From Catonia carolina (taxonomy: Eukaryota > Arthropoda > Insecta > Hemiptera > Achilidae), in the NCBI GenBank assembly GCA_035578175.1, contig JAQMRL010000016.1, forward strand, positions 118,501 to 182,500: a stretch of DNA of 64,000 nt, written 5' to 3'. A model generated the notes under the pieces. That model was not told where the DNA came from and ran no database searches. It saw nothing but the letters and a program-made list of their open reading frames with translations. Positions 55,737 to 64,000 of the stretch are shown in pieces (position 1 is the first letter of the stretch; the number at the start of each line of letters is the position of its first letter). A program made the position numbers and the translations under genes.

Positions 55737-56568
55737 CGTGCGTGTGCGCGCGCGCGCGCGTGTGAGTGTGTGTGTGTGTGTGAACAGAATATCTCAAGAA
55801 CGGAACATCGTACGAACTTGAAACTTGAAACTTAAGTTACATACCACTACCGGACGCGACACGAACATTTTCATCAAAATCGGTCAACCGGAAGTAGTAG
55901 TTTATTCGTGTAATTTTTCACTTTTTTGCGATTTTCTCAAAAACTGGTCCTACGAGTTTTTTTAAAATCGCCTATTTTACTCAATTTTTTATTCTCTACA
56001 AGATAGGGTAGGCGCCATGTTTGCTGAAATTCTCGGTGAGGCTGTTTTCACGTAAGAACGTTGTTTTTTTAAGATTACGGCTTTAATATAAATTTTAGCG
56101 CAAAAACTTATATAATAAAAGTTGTAGAAAATTTAAAAACCTACAACTTCTGTTTCAAACATTTTTTTGTATGACGCTTAGTTTAGCAGTAATTAGCGAT
56201 TTTCTGATTTTTTCTCACGAAAACGTGTGAAAAATTGATTTTTTTAAGATTTCGGCCTTAGTATGCATTTTACGACAAAAGTGTATATAACCAAATTTAT
56301 AGGAAATTTAAAGATCTACAACTTTTATTCACCGTATGTTTCTCTACAGAGCCTAGTTTAGCGTGAAATAGTGATTTTCCGTATTTTTAAGCCAGACTGA
56401 GGTTGATTTTCATTTTGAGTGTTTCACTCATGATTAAAATAAGGTTATGTTTATTGAGGTTAGTTTTTTGTTTATTTCTAATATTTTATTACTAATGTTA
56501 AATTATATTGTAAATTATTTGCATTGGCAAGAGAAAGTTGTGTGAGTGTTTCACACCAGATTTTTTTT
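55551..56568 (+). mobile_element. HEL copy, full length, nested in Tigger-like element
   Basis: Complete. The GT/GC tract at 55685-55783 includes TCTCTCTCTG and GCGCGCGCGCG blocks. Confidence 0.9.
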
Positions 56569-56880
56569 AATTTAAAAAATCATTTTTTTATTATATGCAA
56601 GTTCATAACTTCGGCCATACTGTATTGTTTATTTGACTCAGCAAATTTTATAAACGTGACGCTTTGTGGCTGTTGAGTATCGGGTTGCTCACTTTACAAT
56701 GTTCACTGTGAAGAAGAAGGCAATTCTATAATTTTTGTCTACTGCCGTTGATGCCAGATTATAGACAATTCCGGACTATAGAATGCCGGATTAAGGAGGT
56801 TTTACTGTACCTGCAGTTCTGCCAACCTCAACAGTGAGACACTACTAGTACATTTTACTACCGTGCAGTTTTGACATATA

Positions 56881-57987
56881 CAGGGTGATTCAAAACTATA
56901 CGGCAATCTCTTGGGATCTCATTCTATAGCTAAAAATAAGAAAAAAAGTTCATATAAACATGTGCCTGAAAACGCTTACTTAGCGAGTTACGGCTAGCGA
57001 AAAATTTCACCTACAACTCTGTACCCTCGGTGAAGTAAGGCCGTATAAAAATGTTAAAGGTAGTTACAAAGATACAAATACGATTGTTTCTTAGGTTTTT
57101 TATCTGAAAAATTGAATAAAATTGGTTCCAGAGCTGTAAATGCAATACTTTCAGAGATATCTTACATAAAACACAAGAATTGGTGCAAAGAAATAACACA
57201 TTTTTGTGTTTAACGTAAGATTACTTCCATAAATAGTACATAAAGGTGTATTTTTTCTTAAATAAATTTGTAGAAAATTTAATTCTGAAAAGATTCATGT
57301 GAATTACTCAGGAAAAAATGAATAATAGATATTGAAATTTCGCTTTATTTAAAATCAAAACAGACGCACACAAAGCGAACATTTTAACTGCATAAAATAC
57401 TCGTATTAACTAATATGTAGGTTGGGAGTAACAGCTGATCATTATCAGCTGTTACTCCCAACCTAATATTTTATGCAGTTATAAATGTGCGTTTTATGTG
57501 CGTCTGTTTTGATTTTAAGTAAAGTGAAATTTCAATATCTATTATTCATTTTTTACCTGAGTAATTCACATGAATCTTTTCAGAATCAAATTTCCTACAA
57601 ATTTATTTAAGAAAAAATACACCTTTATTTACCATTCATGGAAGTAATCTTAAGTTAAACACAAAAATGTGTTATTTCTTTGCACCAATTCTTGTGTTTT
57701 ATGTGAGATATCTCTGAAAGCATTGCATTTACAACTATGGAACCAATTTTATTCAATTTTTCAGATTAAAAAACATAAGAAACAATCATATTTGTATCTT
57801 TGTAATTACCTTAAACATTTTCATATGGCCTTACTTCACCGAGGGTACAGAGTTGTAGGTGAAATTTTTCAGTAGCCGTAACTCGCTAACTAAACGTTTT
57901 CAGGCATATGTTTATATGAACTTTTTTCTTATTTTTGGCTATTAAATGAGATCCCAACAGATTGTCGTATAGTTTTGGATCACCCTA
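56881..57987. mobile_element. Foldback element, ~1.1 kb palindrome
   Basis: The arms are complementary over almost the whole length and meet at a 22-bp perfect stem (57418-57439 and 57444-57465, GGTTGGGAGTAACAGCTGAT) with a 4-base loop. Ends CAGGGTGATTCAAAACTATA and complement, TA-flanked. Open frames at 57011-57199 and 57669-57875 are mirror images of one another, not genes. Confidence 0.9.
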
Positions 57988-58774
57988 TATAAATAATAAG
58001 GACTTGTAAAATATCAAATCTTGGTCTATTAAATATCAAAATTTACAAACTTCATCTTAAAGCGAAATGTCTACAAGAGAAAACTACCCTGGATTTAAAA
58101 TTTAGGTTTAAAATCAAATCAGACAACAAAAAACAAAGTAATGGAAAGGCTAGTTTTTATTTCGCAGTAAAAACATACAAGGTAACTTTTAAGTGAATTT
58201 GTCTTAAAAATGTCATGGTTTAATTTTTGCACTTGCAGTTAAGCACTAAGTGTTCCCATTTATCGAGACCATCCGAGTCAATTCTTCCCGGGATAAATCC
58301 CAAAATTCTTTATCTATTTGGAAAACTAATCGAAGGCGTTTTTTTTCTATGCAACCGCATCCGTGTTTTTTTCTTCGGTAAAATTTCCGCTCTTCTTTAC
58401 ACATTTTTTTATATAATTTTTCTTTGCGATGTTTTGTTAAAAATGTTAAACTTTGGAGGGTTTATATTAGTTTAGTAATGGCAAATAATCCTAATTCCTT
58501 GTAGCTTTCTAATTCTTTATCGAAAATTACAATGTTCATCCTAACTGTCTGTTTATATTTACGCAGTCTTATAATAAATCAGGGTTCGATTCATATTTTT
58601 CCACTTTAATTACAAGTAAAAACCCTTCAGAAGGCTTATTTTAAAATAAGAAGGCTAAGTAAAAGTGTTTCTTATTTCCATACAACAGATAGTAGATGAA
58701 ACATATTCAGATCTTTGTTTGTTTCCTGGCAAATGTCATTCATAAATGGTAAAGATATATTTTTAGTTTCTCTT
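57988..58774. other. Unannotated AT-rich stretch
   Basis: About 790 bp. An 82-residue frame at 58227-58475 with hydrophobic segments has no recognisable family and poor start context. Confidence 0.4.
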
Positions 58775-59690
58775 GCCTATATAAATATATAGGAAGGAAA
58801 GTATTGTTTTCATGTCGATTTTTAGATATAGAGTTTTCACCGGATCTATACGTTTTCAGACCCCCTGAACCCACACAAACATGTTTCTAGCGATTGGTCT
58901 GTGTGTGAACAGAATATCTCAATAACGGAACATCGTACAAACTTGAAACTTGAAACTTAAGTTACATACCACTACCGGACCCGACTTGAACATTTTCATC
59001 AAAATCGGTCAACCGGAAGTAGTAGTTTATTCGTATAATTTTTCACTTTTTTGCGAGTTTCTCAAAAACTGGTCCTACGATTTTTTTTAAAATCTCCTCA
59101 TTTACTCAATTTTTTATTCTCTACAAGATAGGGTAGGCGCCATGTTTGCTGAAATTCTCGGTGAGGCAGTTTTTACGTAAAAACATTTCTTTTTAAGATT
59201 GCGGCTTTAATATGCATTTTAGCGCAAAACATTATATAATAAAAGTTGTAGAGAATGTAAAATTCTACAACTTTTATTTCAAACATTTTTTTGTATAACT
59301 CTTAGTTTAGCGGTAATTAGCAATTTTCTGTTTTTTTCTCACGAAAACGTGTGAAAAATCGATTTTATTAAGATTTCGGCCTTAGAATGCATTTTACGAC
59401 AAAAGTGTGTATAATAAAATTTGTAGGAAATTAAAAGATCTACAAGTTTTATTTTAAGCATTTTTCTCTACAGAGCCTAGTTTAGAGAGAAAGAGTGATT
59501 TTCCGTATTTCTAAGCCAAACTAAGGTTGACTTTCATTTTGCGTCTTTCACTCATGATTAAAATTAGGTTATGTTTATTGAGGTTAGTTTTTTGTTTATT
59601 TCTAATGTTTTATTACTAATGTTAGGTTATATTGGTCATTATTTGCATTGGTAAGAGAAAGTTGTGTGAGTGTTTCACACCAGATTTTTA
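58775..59690 (+). mobile_element. HEL copy, full length, almost no GT tract
   Basis: 5' tip slightly changed (AGTTTCTCTTGCC). The microsatellite is reduced to GTGTGTG near 58899. The 3' end is intact. Confidence 0.9.
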
Positions 59691-59900
59691 CCTATCTGAT
59701 CATAAAAAAATTTCTAATAAATTTATTGGTAGTTTATTAAAGCTGTAGGCGTTTAATACGAAACTGATAGTTTTCTTTCGGTTAAATTCTTCGCGTGGTA
59801 AATCCACGTGGTATCCCGTAATTTTTCCCGTGTGTTTGTTTGCCCACAAACAGTAGCATAGTCTGTTCTGGTAAACCAGACCGCAACTATTTCTCACATT
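59691..59900 (-). other. Unrecognised open frame
   Basis: The minus frame 59897-59700 (RNSCGLVYQNRLCYCLW, then TGYHVDLPREEFNRKK) looks protein-like in composition but has no ATG start (GTG) and no recognised homologue. It might be part of an exon. Confidence 0.25.
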
Positions 59901-59952
59901 ATGACGTCATTATTTGTTTACATTAGGAGCAAACTAAAAGAGGCTGGACTGT
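59901..59952 (+). mobile_element. MITE-E right end
   Basis: ATGACGTCATTATTTGTTTA to GGCTGGACTGT. Only the terminal 50 bp are kept. Confidence 0.65.
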
Positions 59953-60047
59953 AAGTAAGCTTTGGATTATACTCTCAGATTGTGGTTATATAAACTAGCA
60001 GAAATAATGGTAATAAATCTAAAATGTCAAATTTAACTAACAACACA

Positions 60048-60076
60048 TTTCCCCCTTCCAATTTGGAAGGGGGAAA
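60048..60076. repeat. Perfect 14-bp hairpin
   Basis: TTTCCCCCTTCCAA, one T, then TTGGAAGGGGGAAA. It stands alone in a spacer (59953-60211) that is otherwise blank. Confidence 0.85.
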
Positions 60077-60378
60077 GCAATAAATTCACAGACGATTGGT
60101 TAGGTAGCTTACAAGTTATTCTCTCTCCCTTTAAATCTCATAACGAAAACCTTTAACCCTAAACCTTTCATTAATTTAACTATCAATTGATTCTTAACTT
60201 TTGTAAAAAAATCTGGTGTGAAACACTCACAAAACGTTCTCTTGCCAATGCAAATAATTAATAATATAACCTAACATTAGAAATAAACCAAAAACTAACC
60301 TCAAAAAAAATAACCAAATTTTAATCATGAGTGTGTCACCGGATAGCGACATTAAGTGGCTAACCTTATCATTTTGGT

Positions 60379-60513
60379 GGCCCTGAAAAGGGCCGTTTAT
60401 GTGTGTGTCCGCCGCAGCGGGCAGAGGTGTTTGATGGCCCTGAAAAGGGCCGGTGTTAACCTTAATGAATTGGTCCTGAGAAGGACCGTTGTGCCGGTCT
60501 CGAAGGAGACCGG
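60379..60513 (-). ncRNA. Four tandem hairpins, histone-stem-loop-like on minus strand
   Basis: Hairpins at 60379-60394, 60436-60451, 60472-60487 and 60496-60511 (the last extends to 60494-60513). On the minus strand the first two read GGCCCTTTTCAGGGCC and the third GGTCCTTCTCAGGACC. Each has a 6-bp stem and a pyrimidine-rich 4-base loop, and they fit the histone mRNA 3' stem-loop pattern. The first is followed by ACCAAAAT, as in real histone mRNAs. The fourth (GGTCTC/GAGACC) departs at the loop-closing pair. Read on the plus strand they are GNRA-type hairpins (GAAA, GAAA, GAGA). No histone coding sequence is present. Confidence 0.6.
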
Positions 60514-60795
60514 TGTAGGCAGCGCGTGGCTGCGACGAGGAGGTGAGCGACACGGCGTGTCATCGTCCAGCGGAGATGTCATCTTCTTCCCTCGCGGTAG
60601 TGCGTCGATGGCTGCTTCTTTGGGTCCGGTGGGGGTAAGGCTCGGTCGAGGGACCGCTGTGGGCATCGCTCGCGTCAGCGGGCGATGACGGTCCGGTCAA
60701 CGGCTTACGGTGACGGGTCGGCGAGCGGAAGCATCATCTTTTCTCTTGTGGGGTCGTCGATTAGTTCTCGCTGGAGTCTGGCAGCCGTGTGCCGT

Positions 60796-60975
60796 AGTTT
60801 TTTTTTTTTGTTTAACGTCCGACTGTTTTGCAAATTGCTGCTAATGCAGACGGTGAAGGATGAAATGGATTTTTTGTAACGTATGAAAAAATGCCATGCC
60901 CGAGTAGGATTCGAACCCAAGACCGCGTGATGAGTGGCGAGCACGTTACCAACATCGCCAACGCGGCCGGCAAAT
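60796..60975 (-). repeat. tRNA-derived SINE with poly(A), 9-bp target duplication
   Basis: Minus strand: A-box-like GGCGATGTTGGTAACG (60944-60959), B box GGGTTCGAATCC (60908-60919), body, poly(A) at the left. GTGTGCCGT flanks it at 60787-60795 and 60976-60984. Confidence 0.85.
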
Positions 60976-62055
60976 GTGTGCCGTGGTGGACGTCTCATCT
61001 GCTGTCTGGTGGAAATGAATCCCTCTGTGTCTTGATTGGAATTGAATCCCTGCTCAGTGCAGCGCTCTTTAAATAGTCGCCGAGAGCGCTGTGGTAGAGA
61101 ACGGCTACTGGTTTGGCCTTGATGACAAAGGCCTTTGCGGTGCGCAGCCGAAACCTTTGTCACTATACCGTCAAAGGCCGGGAGAACTATTGAAGCCGGC
61201 AACACAGTAGATGGGGTGGCGGTGACAAATGAAAACGCAAAATGAAAATCAACCTCAGTTTGGCTTAAAAATACGGGAAATCACTCTTTCACACTAAACT
61301 AGGCTCTGTAGAGATAAATGCTTTTATAAAAGTTGTAGATCTTTTAATTTTCTATAAAATTAATTATATACACTTTTGTTGTAAAATCCATACTAAGGCC
61401 GAAATCATAAAAACATCGATTTTTCACACGTTTTCGTGAGAACACAACAGAAAATCGCTAATTACTGCTAAAATAAGCGTTATACAAAAAAAATTTTTAA
61501 ATAAAAGTTGTAGGGTTTTAAATTTTCTACATTTTATATTATATAATTTTTTGCGCTAAAATGGATAATAAAGCCGTAGTCTAAAAAAAACAATTTTTTT
61601 TACGTAAAAATAGCCTCACCAAGAATTTCAGCAAGCATGGCGCTTACCCTATCTTGTAGAGCATAAAAAACTTAGTAATCCAGGCGATTTTTAAAAAAAA
61701 ATAGTACGACCAGTTTTTGAGAAAATTGCAAAAAAGTGAAAAATTATACGAATAAACTACTACTTCTGGTTGACGGATTTTGATGAAAATGTTCGTGTCG
61801 GGTCCGGTAGTGGTATGTAACTTAAGTTTCAAGTTTCAAGTTTGTATGATGTTCCGTTATTGAAATATTCTGTTCACACACACAGACCAATCGCTAAAAA
61901 CATATTTTTTTGGTTTCAGGGGGTCTGAAAACGTGTAGATCCGATAAATACTCGATTTGTTAAAATCGAGATGGAAACAATACTTTCCTTCCTATATATT
62001 CTCATAGGCAAGAGAAAGTAAAAAGTAAGTTTGTATTTATTTTTTTTTATTCCTA

Positions 62056-62106
62056 CTTTGTGTACGTTGCAATGTGTTCAATTTAGAACAATAAGCAATG
62101 AAATGA
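62056..62106 (-). repeat. SINE-C 3' fragment
   Basis: TGTGTACGTTGCAATGTG and AACAATAAGCAATGA match the 3' end of the family. Confidence 0.7.
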
Positions 62107-62165
62107 CCCATGGCGTTCTTTAGTTATAGGCGGGATAGCAGTGGTGGGGGGAGAAGTCTGACTGG

Positions 62166-62809
62166 CAGTGGTGGATTACCCAATAGGCACTACTAGGCAC
62201 GTGCCTAGGGGCCCCCAATGGCCAGGGGCCCCCGACAAAATAAAAAAAAATAAAAAATTTGGAAAAAAAATTGAAAACTTAAAAAAAAAATTTGGAAAAA
62301 AATTGAAAATTTAAAAATAAATTTGGAAAAAAAAATTTGATTGAACAAATGACAAAATTGTAAAATATTACTACATTTTCAATCGTAAAAATATTCAATT
62401 GTTGAACTTAATGATATGATTGTGTATGATTACATTAAATTTATAGTACATTTATAATACATTTTCTGGGGCCCCTAAAATATAAATTCGCGCGTTTTTT
62501 ATTTCGGTGGCGCTACTACATGGGGGTGTTATGAGTTTGACAAAGGACAAAATATAAATTAATATTATTGTTATGATTTTTTTCTTTGTTTTATTCTGAA
62601 TCTGAAATTATATAAAAAAACGTTATTACATTTTAAAATTTTACGAAAACCTGCTTGGATGACAAATAAATTCAATTGATTCGCGCGGAAACAAGTCGAT
62701 GCTTGTATAGGAGTTATCGGTCTAAACTGTAAACAAAAATTGTAGGCAAAGTGGGGGGGCCCCTCATTTGCCATTGCCTAGGGCCCCAACAAGTATTAAT
62801 CCGCCTCTG
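62166..62809. mobile_element. Non-autonomous hAT element (MITE), 644 bp
   Basis: TIRs CAGTGGTGGATTA and TAATCCGCCTCTG (complement CAGAGGCGGATTA). CTGACTGG is repeated exactly at 62158-62165 and 62810-62817, the 8-bp duplication expected of hAT elements. Inner ends carry GGGGCCCC blocks. No transposase. Confidence 0.9.
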
Positions 62810-62817
62810 CTGACTGG

Positions 62818-63009
62818 TGACGTCAGAGGTCCAGTTTCTAATTCATTACATTACATTACACTGTAATAGGCTATACGTAGGCCTACTTAATATATTACGA
62901 ATTATGAATCCTCACTTACTATCTCTGTTTTTGTGTGTGTTTGTTTTGAATACAAATTATAAATAAGATTACTATAAATAATTTTGTTTATTTAGATCTA
63001 AATACGTAA
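62818..63009. other. Spacer
   Basis: Contains TACATTACATTACA. No gene. Confidence 0.3.
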
Positions 63010-63180
63010 TTACAGTTTATAGAATAAAATGTTTCTTCTCTTACTTCGCCGTCTGTTCTTTTCTGTTAAAACTAAATCAAACTGCTCGGATATTAATGTT
63101 AGCTGGCCAAATGTTTCATCATCAGGTTCAAAAAATGTTGTCTTTAATTCATCAATAAGGGTTTTAATATGCGATGACAT
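63010..63180 (-). pseudogene. Possible P-element/THAP9-like transposase fragment
   Basis: A 56-codon frame (MSSHIKTLIDELKTTFFEP, then LTLISEQFDLVLTEKNRRR) ending at TAA. L-x2-QFDLV followed by a basic RRR motif resembles the segment after the coiled coil in THAP9/P-type transposases. It lies about 300 bp downstream of the THAP segment on the same strand, which supports but does not prove a link. Confidence 0.35.
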
Positions 63181-63477
63181 GGAATACAATTAAGGTGAGT
63201 AGCTGATTTTACTGAAATTGTCATCGCATATTCTTCAAATAAGACCATTTTAAAATCTTAAAGCAATCAAAATTAACTTTGATTTCTTGTTCAGATAATT
63301 TAATATCTTGATAGAAAATGGTCAGTACTAAATTCGAGTCTATAGTAAGAAAAACATAAAATTTCCTAGCCGAGTAATTAATTTTTTCCTATTATAATTC
63401 AGATGTTTTTGAATGAACATGCAGGTCTGTAAAACCAAATGTACTCAATCTGATATTAATATTATCTTTTAAAAATT
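63181..63477. other. Spacer between the two THAP-related segments
   Basis: Possibly intron or decayed coding sequence. Nothing specific can be shown. Confidence 0.3.
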
Positions 63478-63915
63478 TCAAATTTTGAATGGGATCTTGT
63501 TCATTTTGACATGCACTTCGGTCATTTTCCTCTTTATTTTTTTTGTTTTGGTTTCAGCTCTTCTTTTTTCCGGAGCTTTTCTTTTCGCTGGAAGAGTTTT
63601 ACTCAAATAATCAGGCAAATTAGGAAATATCGAGGGATAAGCTTCTTGTTTAAGTCGCGGTCTGTCTAACTTCATTGTTCTGGTTTCACCAGAATTAGTT
63701 TTGTAATCGTACTCGGTTACAATAAATCTGGAATCAAAGTGTTTAACGCAAACATGGGTATGAGCATTAGGAGTCCAATCAGTCCTAGGTATAACCCGTT
63801 TCCATTTCTCAAAAGAATCTTTCTCTTTTGGAAACTTAAACATTGAGATGTACTTTTCTTTTGAAGAAGCAAAATAATTACTTTTTCATTGAGGCACACA
63901 ACAATGATACGGCAT
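63478..63915 (-). pseudogene. THAP-domain gene with a nonsense codon in the zinc site
   Basis: ATG at 63915 gives MPYHCCVPQ, then TGA at 63888-63886, then KSNYFASSKEKYISMFKFPK in the same frame. It continues through FEKWKRVIPRTDW and HVCVKHFDSRFIV to a basic tail and a stop at 63478. This is the THAP layout: a Cys pair near the start, a central Trp, then C-x2-H (CVKH) and a following FxxxxF-like region. The TGA falls where the second zinc-binding Cys should be. A THAP frame can also restart at Met in ISMFKFP, but it would lack both N-terminal cysteines. P-element relatives and host THAP proteins both remain possible. Confidence 0.7.
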
Positions 63916-64000
63916 TTTAAAATTCTTAACAACTGAATATTCAACACAATTATTAATATAGCAACACTGAAATCTACAATTATTCTGATGAATTTCAACA

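Larger units (their letters stand above)
53855..56807. mobile_element. Tigger/pogo-like element split by two insertions
   Basis: The left end CAGTAGAACCTCTTTAATCC and the right end GGATTAAGGAGGTTTTACTG are inverted, with TA at 53853-53854 and 56808-56809. Own sequence is about 53855-54171, 55520-55550 and 56569-56807, so it is a short non-autonomous copy that later received a mariner and a HEL element. Confidence 0.75.
60334..61227. mobile_element. LTR-like insertion (possible solo LTR), GC-rich
   Basis: Starts TGTCACCG and ends CGGTGACA, flanked by AGTG and AATG, a near-match 4-bp duplication. TG...CA ends and a 4-5 bp duplication are typical of LTRs; removing the SINE inside gives about 705 bp. 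It is far richer in GC than its neighbours and carries a cluster of hairpins near the left end. No coding frame is convincing. It could instead be a DNA element with 8-bp TIRs. Confidence 0.5.
60212..62020 (-). mobile_element. HEL copy split by a TG...CA insertion
   Basis: 3' part 60212-60333, remainder 61228-62020 with the 5' tip at the right edge. The host sequence CATGAGTG/AAAACGC is interrupted by the element listed next. Confidence 0.85.

Noticed and set aside
60334..60600. A histone gene cluster
   Set aside because: Stem-loop-like hairpins are present but no histone protein sequence can be read on either strand.
1..64000. CRISPR arrays, operons, riboswitches, rRNA
   Set aside because: None seen; the tandem repeats here are microsatellites or transposon arrays in eukaryotic DNA.

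Overview
This is a eukaryotic, AT-rich window made almost entirely of transposable elements, and it looks like arthropod (probably insect) DNA. The evidence is several mariner families (DD34D, DD41D), Jockey- and RTE-type LINE fragments, tRNA-derived SINEs, a hAT MITE and a Helentron-like family with about 35 copies or fragments. The species cannot be settled from sequence alone. There is no prokaryotic gene layout, rRNA or CRISPR array.

The dominant repeat is about 0.95-1.0 kb. It starts ACTTTCTCTTGCC followed by a short palindrome, carries a (GT)n tract near the 5' end, and ends GGCAAGAGAAAGT, then the hairpin GTGTGA-loop-TCACAC, then CAGATTTT. The two terminal inverted repeats are placed asymmetrically: one lies at the very 5' end, the other lies inside a 3' hairpin. 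That layout, the microsatellite and the insertion into T-runs match non-autonomous Helentrons (HINE/DINE-1 type). A decayed PIF1-helicase fragment lies between two of its 3' ends (49782-50049). Below, the copies are called HEL.

Layout. 1-9.8 kb: HEL copies, a GC-rich TIR element (4637-5432), a MITE split by a SINE, and a deleted DD41D mariner. 9.9-19 kb: HEL copies, LINE 3' ends, SINE-B inserted in SINE-B, long CT tracts, and a composite inverted mariner. 19-32 kb: HEL copies with nested LINE, mariner and SINE insertions, an interrupted palindrome, and a head-to-head HEL pair. 32.4-39.6 kb: a tandem array mixing HEL 3' parts, a tRNA-derived SINE and three copies of the last exon of a minus-strand gene whose intact exon is at 39157-39574. 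39.6-43.5 kb: a foldback element, a Jockey LINE reverse transcriptase, a MITE and a mariner remnant. 43.5-50.1 kb: a HEL-plus-flank tandem array and the helicase fragment. 50-58 kb: an unexplained GT-rich region, a duplicated minus-strand leader exon (52727-52798 and 53442-53513), and a Tigger-like element holding an intact mariner transposase gene and a HEL copy. 58-64 kb: HEL copies, a TG...CA LTR-like insertion with four tandem hairpins (histone-stem-loop-like on the minus strand), a hAT MITE with a perfect 8-bp duplication, and a broken THAP-domain gene.

The only candidate host coding sequences are the terminal exon at 39157-39574, the duplicated leader exon at 52.7/53.5 kb and, less surely, the THAP segment. 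Everything else coding-like is mobile-element sequence. The most interesting pattern is that HEL copies repeatedly sit between direct repeats of 38 to about 300 bp, and in one place of a host exon. This suggests rolling-circle read-through and tandem re-integration of flanking DNA.
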